NCBI GenBank assembly: GCA_022508405.1
Contig: JAFLVI010000003.1
Location: forward strand, 1 to 64,000
DNA length: 64,000 nt
Reading direction: 5' to 3'
DNA from: Clostridiales bacterium
GTDB taxonomy: Bacteria; Bacillota; Clostridia; Christensenellales; Pumilibacteraceae
A program made the position numbers and the translations under genes. The notes beneath the pieces were generated by a model. That model saw only the letters and a list, made by a program, of their open reading frames with translations. It was not told the origin of the DNA and did not search any database. Of the stretch, positions 50,935 through 59,245 are shown one piece after another (position 1 is the first letter of the stretch; the number at the start of each line of letters is the position of its first letter).

Positions 50935-51720
50935 TTAGCCGCGCGCACGCACATCGGAAAACGCGTTATTTATTGCGCCCGCTATAATCTTGGCGCAGTC
51001 TTCCACCAGTATATCCACGTCCTTTGGCGTGACAATCATGTCGCCGTGCGGCATATCGCCGCAATCGCAATAGTCGCGCACTATCGTGGACGAATATACT
51101 ACAAGCGGCACTCCCACCGACACCGTTTTTATCCCCAGCGATTTTTCGTCCAGCCTACGCCTATGGTTTTCCACTCCGCTCCCCGGGGTGATGCCGCTGT
51201 CCGTAACCTGAAACGCCGTGGCTATCCTGCTTGCCGCCGCGGCGGTAAGCGCGTCCACCACGACTATAACGTCCGGCTTTACCCTGTCCGCAACTGCGGC
51301 TATAATATCAAAGCTTTCTATTCCGGTCATGCCGAGCACGTTGGGTGTGAGCGCGCAAAGATATTTATTATCCGAGCCCAAGTGACGGTTGACTGCAAGC
51401 CGTTTAAACACTCTGTCGCCAAGCGCGTCCGCGGTTAGGTCGGGATTGCCGAGCCCCACCGCCATAACCTTGTTACAGCCGTTGCAGTAGCTCTTTATAC
51501 ATGTGGTAAGCGCGTCGGTGACGCGTGTGTATTCGGAGTCTTCCCCTTTTACTACGGCAGTTGTTTCCAGCGTTGCGTATTTTCCGCACGGCTTGCCGAG
51601 CTGACGTGACATCTGTTCGTCCACTTGCACCTCGTAATACTTGATAAGACCGTCGTCCCTGTTGTGCTTATGCTTGCAAAACTCCACCGCCATATCGGTG
51701 AAAACAGTATTTTTATTCAT
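50935..51720 (-). CDS. gpr: Germination protease (spore endopeptidase GPR)
   Basis: 261 residues from the ATG at 51720. It degrades the small acid-soluble proteins that protect spore DNA when spores germinate. TDMAVE near the start matches the autoprocessing region of the zymogen. VGLGNPDLTADALGD, ALTPNVLGMTGIESFDII, DALTAAAASRI and DSGITPGSGVENHRRRLDEKSLGIKTVSVGVPLVV cover the family core. It is shorter than the Bacillus protein. Upstream in-frame ATGs would add a Phe-rich stretch not seen in homologues. No ribosome binding site; an AACAAT box ends six bases before the ATG. Divergent from rpsT, an arrangement also known in Bacillus. Confidence 0.93.
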   Translation of the reverse strand: MNKNTVFTDMAVEFCKHKHNRDDGLIKYYEVQVDEQMSRQLGKPCGKYATLETTAVVKGEDSEYTRVTDALTTCIKSYCNGCNKVMAVGLGNPDLTADALGDRVFKRLAVNRHLGSDNKYLCALTPNVLGMTGIESFDIIAAVADRVKPDVIVVVDALTAAAASRIATAFQVTDSGITPGSGVENHRRRLDEKSLGIKTVSVGVPLVVYSSTIVRDYCDCGDMPHGDMIVTPKDVDILVEDCAKIIAGAINNAFSDVRARG

Positions 51721-51927
51721 AAAAATATTGTTTGTAAAAGAAAAAAATTTAATCGCAAACATAAACAAACAGTTGCAAAAGTTTATTTTATGTGTTATAA
51801 TAAACACCGACTGCAGCTATGGAAAGAAATTTCGATATTTTCAGCGATAGATAAATCGAAAAATCAATCTGTGATTGTGGTATAATCTTATGGCAAACAT
51901 AAAAAAGGCGATAAAAGGAGTAAAATC

Positions 51928-52446
51928 GTGCCCAACATTAAATCCGCGAAAAAACGCGTACTTATTACAAAAAAGAAAAACGCTCGCAACCGTTCCGACC
52001 GTTCGAAAGTAAACAATGCCATAAAGGCTTTTAACAAAGCTATCGATTCGGCAAACATCGAGGAAGCCGAGCGTTTGCTTCCCATTACCATGTCTATAAT
52101 CGATAAGGGCGTTACCGCAGGCATTATGCACAAAAACGCCGCCGCCAACAAGAAGTCGGCAATCAGCAAGCGCCTTAGCGATATCAAGAGCGGCAAGGTT
52201 ACCGTCACCGTCAAAAAGGACAACAAGACCATAGCCGCCGAAAAAGCGCGTGCCGCAAAGGAAGCGCGCGAGGCCGCACGCGCCGAGTTCCGCGCCAAAC
52301 AGCAAGTTAAGGAAGCGGACAAGGCCGAACAGAAAAAGAAAAAGGCCACCAAGGAAAAGGTAGAAGAAGCACCCAAAAAGGAAAAGGCGCCCAAAAAAGC
52401 CAAAAAAGAAAAGGTAGAAGAAGCGCCCAAAGCCGAAGAAGAATAA
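51928..52446 (+). CDS. rpsT: 30S ribosomal protein S20 with long charged C-terminal extension
   Basis: 172 residues against the usual 85-90. Residues 1-88 are a normal S20: PNIKSAKKRVLITKKKNARNRSDRS, then KGVTAGIMHKNAAANKKSAISKRL. Residues 89-172 are an added tail rich in Lys, Ala and Glu, with a repeated KEKVEEAPK at 142-150 and 160-168, probably a long helix followed by a disordered segment. Starts with GTG, AAGGAG eight bases upstream. S20 binds 16S rRNA early in 30S assembly. A TATAAT box at 51881-51886 gives a leader of about 40 bases. Confidence 0.95.
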   Translation: MPNIKSAKKRVLITKKKNARNRSDRSKVNNAIKAFNKAIDSANIEEAERLLPITMSIIDKGVTAGIMHKNAAANKKSAISKRLSDIKSGKVTVTVKKDNKTIAAEKARAAKEAREAARAEFRAKQQVKEADKAEQKKKKATKEKVEEAPKKEKAPKKAKKEKVEEAPKAEEE

Positions 52447-52457
52447 TCAACAAAATT

Positions 52458-52483
52458 AAAACCGCTCATCGAGCGGTTTTTTT
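52458..52483. terminator. Terminator after rpsT
   Basis: AAAACCGCTC and GAGCGGTTTT pair around ATC and end in seven T on the plus strand. It may also act on the convergent coiled-coil gene. Confidence 0.9.
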
Positions 52484-52502
52484 AATTCTTAATTCTGCAT
52501 TC
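52483..52502 (-). repeat. 7-bp tandem repeat at the 3' end of the coiled-coil gene
   Basis: One GAATGCA and one GAATTAA unit on the minus strand, immediately after the stop codon at 52504 and before the rpsT terminator. Confidence 0.55.
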
Positions 52503-52503
52503 C

Positions 52504-53094
52504 CTACTCTTCGTCCATAAGTACGCCGAGTTCGCGCATTATGTCCTTTAAGTCATCTTTGGGGTGAAGCGCTTCCGCAAAGGAAAACCCCGCAGGCGAT
52601 CTGTCCGTGTACTCGTCCGTTGCGGCAACTTGCTCCGCTGTATCGTCTTCTTCCGCCAGAGATTTTTTTAGCCGCTCGCGCTCCGATTGGTACTGACTGT
52701 CTATATCGCCGGCGCGAGACAGCACATCGGATATTTTGCGGTTTACCCTACTGGCTTCGATTAAATCATCGTCAAGCGGATATGCCGCTATTATGTCGTT
52801 GTAATAGCTGAGCCATTTTTCGTGAAAGCTTTTCAGCTGGGCAATCTCTTGATTGTACCTTATAAGCGACACGCGCTCGATATCGTCCGCTTTTTTAAGC
52901 GCGGCGGTAATGGCTTTGTAAACAAGCTCCTTCTGGCTTTCGTAACTCGCGATTTTGCGCTCGGCCTCGGCAAGGCTCTTTTTAAGCTCGTCAATGCGCT
53001 CACGCTGCTTTAGCAGTGTGCTTTCGCATTCGCGGCGCACCGCGTTTACATAATTATCGAAATCGGCTTTTGTGTACTTTTTTTTGCCGTCCAT
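52504..53094 (-). CDS. Coiled-coil protein, DivIVA-like
   Basis: 196 residues, no membrane segment. A short N-terminal segment (YTKADFDNYVNAVRRECE) precedes a long coiled coil (about 20-110: QRERIDELKKSLAEAERKIASYESQKELV), then a second helical part and an acidic tail ending in MDEE. The pattern resembles DivIVA-type cell-division/polarity scaffolds of Firmicutes, but the characteristic N-terminal DivIVA domain is not clear. Last gene of the lgt unit, 35 bases after pncB. Confidence 0.6.
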   Translation of the reverse strand: MDGKKKYTKADFDNYVNAVRRECESTLLKQRERIDELKKSLAEAERKIASYESQKELVYKAITAALKKADDIERVSLIRYNQEIAQLKSFHEKWLSYYNDIIAAYPLDDDLIEASRVNRKISDVLSRAGDIDSQYQSERERLKKSLAEEDDTAEQVAATDEYTDRSPAGFSFAEALHPKDDLKDIMRELGVLMDEE

Positions 53095-53129
53095 TTTACT
53101 CTCTCAAAAAAATTTTGTAGGCTTTTGTT

Positions 53130-54554
53130 TTACCGTTTGCTCTTGTGCTCTTGCAATATCTTGTGCTTCAACGCGTACAGTCCGTCCGAAATGTTCACCT
53201 TGTAAATCTGCGGATTGTCTATGCGCTTATACTCGTCCCAAAATTTGCTCTTTTCTGTTACGGCAAACTCCACTATTTGTTTGAGCGTGGGCTTATCGTA
53301 AACGCACTTTCCTCCATCGAATACCTTGTGGTGCATGGGACGAATTTCATAGTCGGAAAGCGTGGTGGTTTTCCACCGCTCGGTTTCGTGCGTAAGAATG
53401 AGCGGTTTTTGTATGTGTTCGTCTTTTAACGCGATAAGATCGGCAACCGCCATGCCCGTAGCTTTATCATAAATCCTATACAACGTTTTAAACCCGGGGT
53501 TTGTCACCTTAACAAGCGAATCGGAAATCTTCATGCGCGGCTCGAGCGTGCCGTTACGCTCAATAGCGGACAGCTTGTACACTCCACCCAGCGACGGGGT
53601 GTCTTCGCTTGTAATAAGCTTTGTTCCCACACCGTACATATCTATTTTTGCGCCCTGAGCGTTGAGCGATTGCAAAAGGTACTCGTCTATATCGCCGGAC
53701 GCCATTACCACGGCGTCCGTAAAGCCGGCGTCGTCCAGCATTTTACGCGCGACCTTGCTTAGATACGCCAAGTCGCCGCTGTCCAGCCTTATGCCAATCG
53801 GCTTGTGCCCTTGCGCTTTAAGCTCGTTAAACACCGTAATGGCGTTTTTTATGCCTTGAATGGTGTCGTACGTATCCACAAGCAAAAGACACGTATCGGG
53901 ATAAACCTTGGCAAACGCGCGGAATGCTTCAAGCTCGCTGTCAAAGCTCATTACCCAGCTGTGCGCGTGCGTGCCTTTTACCGGAATGTCAAACATCTGA
54001 CCGGTCAGCACGTTGCTTGTCCCGTTACACCCGCCTATTATGGCGGCGCGAGCGCCGTATATGCCCGCGTCAGGACCCTGCGCACGGCGCAGTCCAAACT
54101 CCACCACGCTCTTTCCGTTTGCCGCCGACACAATGCGCGCCGACTTTGTGGCAATAAGCGTCTGGTGACTTATGATATTTAAAAGCGCCGTTTCCACAAA
54201 CTGCGCTTCTATAAGCGGCGCTTTTATTATTATTATCGGCTCCTGCGGGTAAACTATGTCCCCTTCGCACACCGAATACATTTCGCCGGTAAACCGAAAG
54301 TCTTTTAGGTAGTCCAAAAACTCGTTGTGAAACACGCCCAGCGAACGCAGATAGTCTATATCTTCGCTTGAAAAATGCAAGTCCTTTATGTAGTCGATTG
54401 CCTGATCGAGTCCGGCAAACACCGCATAATTGATTGCGTCCTTTTGTCTGAAAAACAAATCGAACACCGCCGTTTCGCGTGCCTTGCCCTGTAAAAAATA
54501 ACCGTCCATCATTGTAAGCTGATAGAGGTCTGTCATCATCGTAAGATTACGCAT
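53130..54554 (-). CDS. pncB: Nicotinate phosphoribosyltransferase
   Basis: 474 residues. It makes nicotinate mononucleotide from nicotinate and PRPP in NAD salvage. MTDLYQLTMMDGYF, EFGLRRAQGPDAG, GTHAHSW with the catalytic histidine, and IGIRLDSGDLAYLSKVAR are conserved. The start is inside the end of the preceding membrane protein gene (8-base overlap), indicating coupling. Confidence 0.95.
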   Translation of the reverse strand: MRNLTMMTDLYQLTMMDGYFLQGKARETAVFDLFFRQKDAINYAVFAGLDQAIDYIKDLHFSSEDIDYLRSLGVFHNEFLDYLKDFRFTGEMYSVCEGDIVYPQEPIIIIKAPLIEAQFVETALLNIISHQTLIATKSARIVSAANGKSVVEFGLRRAQGPDAGIYGARAAIIGGCNGTSNVLTGQMFDIPVKGTHAHSWVMSFDSELEAFRAFAKVYPDTCLLLVDTYDTIQGIKNAITVFNELKAQGHKPIGIRLDSGDLAYLSKVARKMLDDAGFTDAVVMASGDIDEYLLQSLNAQGAKIDMYGVGTKLITSEDTPSLGGVYKLSAIERNGTLEPRMKISDSLVKVTNPGFKTLYRIYDKATGMAVADLIALKDEHIQKPLILTHETERWKTTTLSDYEIRPMHHKVFDGGKCVYDKPTLKQIVEFAVTEKSKFWDEYKRIDNPQIYKVNISDGLYALKHKILQEHKSKR

Positions 54555-55101
54555 TGTCTACGTTGTCCTTTTTGAAGTAGGTTTCCAGCGCGATGGCGAT
54601 TACCGTAAGTCCGCCGAACGCCGCAAGCAGTCCCGCCACAAGTCCGTATCGGCATGCGCCGAATGACCCAAGCATCAATATCCCGCCGATTACGCCGAAA
54701 AACACCATGGCCTTTATCTGGGACAGCTTGTTTTCCGCAAACCAAACGGAAAACACGCAGCCGATCGCCGGCGACGCCACATAAATGGGATAAAGTTCGG
54801 CGTACCCCGCCGCAGTGGTAACTGCAAAAAGCGATACCGCTCCGCAGGACAGCACAACGCCCGCAAACCACATGGAAAGCGAATTTTTGGCGATTACGGC
54901 GCTCAAAAGCACCGCCGCGCCAAACCCCAACAGTACGGTGGGTGCGGCAATATCTCGAACGGCAGCCTTAATTACGCCTGCGCCCGCCAGCACCAAGATA
55001 ATGCCGGTGGCAACAAGCAGACAGCCCATAACGATATTGCACGCGCACTTCTGCTTTTTGGAAAGCGGAAGAACGGCGTCAGTCGTCCCACTTGTCTTCA
55101 T
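54547..55101 (-). CDS. Six-helix membrane protein, unknown function
   Basis: 184 residues made almost entirely of six hydrophobic helices, with a short Cys-containing N-terminal segment (KKQKCACN) and a charged C-terminal end. GGAGG lies seven bases upstream of the ATG, within the end of lgt (23-base overlap), and its stop overlaps pncB. Position between lgt and pncB suggests co-expression only. I do not recognise the family. Confidence 0.7.
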   Translation of the reverse strand: MKTSGTTDAVLPLSKKQKCACNIVMGCLLVATGIILVLAGAGVIKAAVRDIAAPTVLLGFGAAVLLSAVIAKNSLSMWFAGVVLSCGAVSLFAVTTAAGYAELYPIYVASPAIGCVFSVWFAENKLSQIKAMVFFGVIGGILMLGSFGACRYGLVAGLLAAFGGLTVIAIALETYFKKDNVDNA

Positions 55102-56176
55102 ACGCTTCCTCCGCGTCTATACTATCCTCTTTGGTTTTTTCTCGCCGTGCGGCCTTTTGCGGCGGTCGGTCTAAGGTATCGTCACCCGCGACTTCTTCGC
55201 TTTTGACCTTGATGGCAACGCCGCTTTCGTCCACAATAACTTCTTCGGTCGGTTTCGGCTTTTTTCTGTCCTTAAAGAATACTATGTCCGGCATGGGATG
55301 CGCCAGTTTGGTTTTTTCGTAGTCTAAGTAGTCGTCGTTGAGCTTTTTCTTGTCCACAAAAATGAACAGCTTTTTGCCCGAGCGCGTAGCGCGTACTATG
55401 TGCACGACAATTATCGCCACGCCGGCTATAATAAACAGCACGCTTACAAGCACGCTGGCGCGCATACTGCCTATCTTAAGCACGTCGTTTACGCGAATGG
55501 ATTCTATCCATGCCCTGCCTATACCGTAATATATGCAGTAAATCGCAAATACGAACCCGTCAAAGCTTTTGTGCCTGCCGAGATACAAATACAACAGTAT
55601 AAAGAACCCGACAAAGTTCCACAGCGATTCGTAAAACCATATGGAAGTGCGCCACTCGCCGTTTACCTTCATGCTGATCGGCGACCACTGGAATGCGGGG
55701 TTGTTAACCACTTCGCCGTAAGCTTCTCCATTGGTAAAGTTGCCCCAGCGCGCTATTATCTGTCCGAGCATGATAAACGTAAATCCCACGTCCGCTATTT
55801 GCCAGAACGATACGCGTTTGTTTTCGGGCAGCTTTTTTCTGTTTTTCCAAAAATGGAAAATTACCGCGCCGATAATCGCGCCTATAAGCCCGCCGTATAT
55901 GGCAAGTCCCGCAAGCCCTGTAAACTCGCCGCTCTCAAACCCGCAAAACTGCGCAAAAGTCCACGACCTTCCGCCTATTACGTCAAACACCACGTGATAC
56001 ACGCGCGCGCCGATTATGGCAAGCGGCAAGCAAATTATAATCATGTCGATAATGACATCACCTTCCAAACCGTGATGCTTTGCGGCCATGTACGCGCCCA
56101 CAACGCCGAGCATGATGCCCGTAGCCATAATAAGACCGTACCAATTAAACGAACTTAAAAACGCAAAAGAATTCAT
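55079..56176 (-). CDS. lgt: Prolipoprotein diacylglyceryl transferase with cytoplasmic tail
   Basis: 365 residues. It attaches diacylglycerol from phosphatidylglycerol to lipobox cysteines, maturing lipoproteins such as the M1 peptidase and the transglutaminase proteins encoded nearby. About seven membrane helices; signature GQIIARWGNFTNGEAYG, upstream VYHVVFD and downstream GFVFAIYCIYYGIGRAWIES. The last 95 residues (after about 270) are an extra charged cytoplasmic tail, not needed in typical Lgt of 260-290 residues. There is no ribosome binding site and the ATG begins six bases after the TATAAT of a perfect promoter: the clearest leaderless gene in the window. Confidence 0.95.
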   Translation of the reverse strand: MNSFAFLSSFNWYGLIMATGIMLGVVGAYMAAKHHGLEGDVIIDMIIICLPLAIIGARVYHVVFDVIGGRSWTFAQFCGFESGEFTGLAGLAIYGGLIGAIIGAVIFHFWKNRKKLPENKRVSFWQIADVGFTFIMLGQIIARWGNFTNGEAYGEVVNNPAFQWSPISMKVNGEWRTSIWFYESLWNFVGFFILLYLYLGRHKSFDGFVFAIYCIYYGIGRAWIESIRVNDVLKIGSMRASVLVSVLFIIAGVAIIVVHIVRATRSGKKLFIFVDKKKLNDDYLDYEKTKLAHPMPDIVFFKDRKKPKPTEEVIVDESGVAIKVKSEEVAGDDTLDRPPQKAARREKTKEDSIDAEEAYEDKWDD

Positions 56177-56182
56177 AAATCG

Positions 56183-56211
56183 ATTATATCCCTTATGCGC
56201 CGTTTTGTCAA
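56183..56211 (-). promoter_or_regulatory. Sigma-A promoter of lgt, leaderless
   Basis: On the minus strand TTGACA (56206-56211) and TATAAT (56183-56188) are 17 bases apart. Six bases (CGATTT) separate the -10 box from the lgt ATG. Confidence 0.9.
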
Positions 56212-56220
56212 GCGTAATTT

Positions 56221-56446
56221 AATGAAGAATGTAGAATGCAGAATGCAGATTTATTGTTTGTTTAGCTTAACATTGATTTATAAGCTTTACTGTCACACAG
56301 TCTGTAACTGTGTGAATAAGGTAGAATTTCTTAGCAAGCTAAAGATGACAGAAAATTTTTTCATTCTGAGACAACGCCCAAGATTCTCAAATTTCATAGC
56401 GGCTCTGCCGCCCTATTTCTTCATTCTTCATTCTTAATTCTTAATT
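56221..56446. repeat. MITE-like element between VanW gene and lgt
   Basis: The left end is a plus-strand array of 7-mers (GAAGAAT, GTAGAAT, GCAGAAT, GCAG; 56224-56250). The right end is a minus-strand array (GAATTAA twice, GAATGAA twice; 56416-56446), so the arrays are inverted. Between them lie a perfect hairpin TCACACAGT-CTGTA-ACTGTGTGA near 56293-56315 and the segment CATTCTGAGACAACGCCCAAG at about 56364. No ORF. The left end abuts the lgt promoter and the right end abuts the VanW stop codon. Confidence 0.6.
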
Positions 56447-56448
56447 GG

Positions 56449-57693
56449 TTACGGCGCTACCGCTATAATCTGCGGTACGGCTTTGTACGCATTTTCCCGC
56501 ACCTTTACGCGCTTTATCGGTTTTCCGTCCTTATACAGATTGACGTACGTTTCGCTTATTATTCCGTCCTTGCCCTGCGAAACAAGCAGTCTGCTGCCGC
56601 TTGCCGCGCCGCGGTCGAAATACTTATACTCGTAGTCCACTTGTTCTTTTTCTTCGTATTTTTCCGTATTTACCACCACGCTTTCGGGCTCTATTGTGTA
56701 TTCCGGTTTTTCACCGAAAATCCTGACGGTGCCCTTTCGCCCCGCTACGCACGTGCTTATATACACCGAGTGCGTGGTAGTGTTGGTTATTAGCAAATCA
56801 CTGATCGAGCTAATCATGGCGTCCAGTCCCGCAGGACAGTAAGACGGACAAATGGAGTGCGCGTTGGCAATGCAGTTCAGTCCCGCGGTAAGCGCGGCGT
56901 TATACACCGCGGTAGACGCCTGACACACTCCGCCGCCGTACCCATCCGTATACTTGCCGTCGACTATTATTTTGGCTTTTTTGTATCCGTTTGCCTCCGT
57001 TCGCTCGCCCACTATACTGTTAAAAGACAGCGTTTCGCCCGCAGGAATAACTATACCGTCTATTTTGCTAAGCGCCAGCTTTATGTTGTGCGCGCGTTCT
57101 TCGGTAGAACCGGAAAAGTCGGTGGTGTACGTGCTTCGCGGCAACAGCTCCGCCCTTAGCATGTCGGCAGTGATTATGGGCTGTATATCGGACGTGTACG
57201 CCTTTACTTCGCCGCCGCCCGAAAACTTAAAAGCGCAGTATATGCTTGCGTACAGTTTTTCCTCGTTTAATCGTCTGCCTGCCTTTTCCGGCAATACTGT
57301 AAACACTCCGTTACGGTACTCCGTTTTTGCATTAACCGGAGCAACAAAAACGCCGTCCGCTATGCCGTCCAACTGCCTGACAAGCACGGGAAAGCATTGC
57401 TTTACGGCTGTTTTATAGTCCGCGCCGCGTGCAATACATTCGTCCATGTACTCTATTTTTTGAGCCAAAGGCGCGTTTATTCTGCGCGCTTCAATCTGTT
57501 CTATGACGGTAAAATCGGATGGGATTACCGGCTTGTCCGTGTATACGTATGCGTCTTTTCCGCACTGCACTGTAAGAGTGGGATACGATTCTGTATTTTC
57601 ACTTTTGCCGTCAGGCACTTTGGCCGCGCCCGCCGCAAAAAACAAGCACACCGATATTGCTATTATGTATATTGATTTGCCGAGCTTTTTCAT
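56449..57693 (-). CDS. VanW-family secreted/anchored protein
   Basis: 414 residues. An N-terminal hydrophobic helix (6-24) acts as signal or anchor. The VanW domain lies at about 190-320: STEERAHNIKLALSKIDGIVIPAGETLSFNSIVGERTEANGYKKA and GYGGGVCQASTAVYNAAL. A region of about 120 residues before it resembles a YoaR/PG_binding_4-like domain and the C-terminal part a G5-like domain. These proteins are common in Clostridia and probably wall-associated, but their role is unknown. No ribosome binding site; a TACTAT box ends six bases before the ATG, so it may be leaderless. Confidence 0.88.
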   Translation of the reverse strand: MKKLGKSIYIIAISVCLFFAAGAAKVPDGKSENTESYPTLTVQCGKDAYVYTDKPVIPSDFTVIEQIEARRINAPLAQKIEYMDECIARGADYKTAVKQCFPVLVRQLDGIADGVFVAPVNAKTEYRNGVFTVLPEKAGRRLNEEKLYASIYCAFKFSGGGEVKAYTSDIQPIITADMLRAELLPRSTYTTDFSGSTEERAHNIKLALSKIDGIVIPAGETLSFNSIVGERTEANGYKKAKIIVDGKYTDGYGGGVCQASTAVYNAALTAGLNCIANAHSICPSYCPAGLDAMISSISDLLITNTTTHSVYISTCVAGRKGTVRIFGEKPEYTIEPESVVVNTEKYEEKEQVDYEYKYFDRGAASGSRLLVSQGKDGIISETYVNLYKDGKPIKRVKVRENAYKAVPQIIAVAP

Positions 57694-57739
57694 ACATGGA
57701 TAGTATGTCGAAAACTATCGAAAGTATGCAATCCTTGCG

Positions 57740-59098
57740 TTATTTCTTTTTGACTTCCGCAGGGGTTTTGGGCAAGCGGCAAGCCATTTTTTTCAGAAAT
57801 TCCACATTGTTGTTTTTGGGATTGATTATGCATTCCTTCCACAACACGTCAAGCGCTGCGGAAATAGCTTCGCTCTCAAAGCCCATGTCCGCCAAATCCT
57901 TGCCGGATATCCTTAACGATTTTTTAAGTATGGGCGCGCCGTCCTCCAACAGCCTGTCGCGCACCGACTCCAATCTGTGCGGCAAATCCGCTTCTTCCTT
58001 GGTGACCATTCCGGTCGCTATTTTATCCGCGCGTATAAGCGCCGTCAGTTTATCTATAATGTCGTAATTTTGTGCTACAAACACGCGCACCTTGGATTCC
58101 CGCGCGTCGCCGCGCATATCGTACATATGCAAGCTGCACAGCCTTACCACCTGCTCTATAACGTCGTTGGGATAGCGCAGTCTGTTTAGTATAATGCGCG
58201 CGGCAATGCCCGAGCTTTTTTCGTGACCGTGAAAATTGCCGAATTGTTTAAAGCAATACGCCTTGCCCACGTCATGCAACAGCGCCGCAAGCCTTACGTT
58301 ATGTATGGGCGGCGCGGCAAGCACGGTGCGAAAGGTGTGCTCCAAAACATCGTATTTGTGATACTTTTCGGGCTGCGCAAGTCCGTCGCATTCGACAAGC
58401 TCGGGTATAAGGTTTTTCCACAAGTCTAATTGCTTTAACAGTCTTAAGCCACGGTACTGCGCGTTGTTTACGTCATTTACGAGATCTGCGTGTAAAATCT
58501 TGTCCAGCTCCATGCGCTTGCGCTCGGCGGTTATGTCGGCAAGATTGCCGCTGCTCGCCTTAGCCGAGCGGGCGGTTTCGCCTTCTATTTTAAAGTCAAG
58601 TTCCGCCGCCAGCCTGACAAGCCGCAACAACCTAAGTCCGTCCGACTCGAACACACGCTTGTTGCAACCGCGCAGCACCTTCATTTCCACGTCGCGCACG
58701 CCGCCAAGCGGGTCTACTATTTCGTCGCGCTTTACGTTGTAATATATTGCGTTACAGCAAAAATCCCGCCGCGCCGCATCGGCGTACATATCGGTGGTAA
58801 AGTTGACCGAAACGGGCGTATGTCCGCCGCCTTCGCCGTACACTTCCACGCGGAAAGGCGTATATTCGTACTTTACGCCGTCGTAAATGATTTGCGCGGT
58901 GCCCATGCGGTGATTGACCATTGTCATATTGGTACGCGGCGGCAAGCTTAAAGCAAGCGCCGGCATTGGGCCGGCAATGTCTATGTCCGTACATTTGTAT
59001 CCGCACAGACTGTTGCGCACAAAACCACCCACAACGTACACGTTGTCACCCAGTCCGCTTATGAATTTGGCGGACTTTTCGTCGAGATTGATCTTCAT
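57740..59098 (-). CDS. cca: CCA-adding tRNA nucleotidyltransferase / poly(A) polymerase family
   Basis: 452 residues from the ATG at 59098. The class II nucleotidyltransferase head shows VYVVGGFVRNSLCGYKCTDIDIAG, with both metal aspartates in DID; the usual VRD reads VRN. GTAQIIYDGVKYEYTPFRVE, the RRDFCCNAIYY motif and LDFKIEGET follow. An HD domain (LLHDVGKAYCFKQFGNFHGHE) is at about 285-320. It adds or repairs the CCA end of tRNAs. The ribosome binding site is weak. Confidence 0.92.
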   Translation of the reverse strand: MKINLDEKSAKFISGLGDNVYVVGGFVRNSLCGYKCTDIDIAGPMPALALSLPPRTNMTMVNHRMGTAQIIYDGVKYEYTPFRVEVYGEGGGHTPVSVNFTTDMYADAARRDFCCNAIYYNVKRDEIVDPLGGVRDVEMKVLRGCNKRVFESDGLRLLRLVRLAAELDFKIEGETARSAKASSGNLADITAERKRMELDKILHADLVNDVNNAQYRGLRLLKQLDLWKNLIPELVECDGLAQPEKYHKYDVLEHTFRTVLAAPPIHNVRLAALLHDVGKAYCFKQFGNFHGHEKSSGIAARIILNRLRYPNDVIEQVVRLCSLHMYDMRGDARESKVRVFVAQNYDIIDKLTALIRADKIATGMVTKEEADLPHRLESVRDRLLEDGAPILKKSLRISGKDLADMGFESEAISAALDVLWKECIINPKNNNVEFLKKMACRLPKTPAEVKKK

Positions 59099-59127
59099 TG
59101 CTATATATCCGTATTGTTGATAACTGA

Positions 59128-59156
59128 ATTTTACCACATAAAAAAAATAAAATCAA
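59128..59156 (-). promoter_or_regulatory. Promoter of cca
   Basis: On the minus strand TTGATT (59151-59156) and TAAAAT (59128-59133) are 17 bases apart. Confidence 0.75.
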
Positions 59157-59181
59157 GTTTTTGCAATACTTTGTAGCCGTA

Positions 59182-59210
59182 TTGACAACAAATATTATGT
59201 GGTATATAAT
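59182..59210 (+). promoter_or_regulatory. Sigma-A promoter of the esterase gene
   Basis: TTGACA (59182-59187) and TATAAT (59205-59210) are 17 bases apart. Confidence 0.88.
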
Positions 59211-59245
59211 GATTAAAATAATAGCAATAAATGGGGAGAGTTTTT

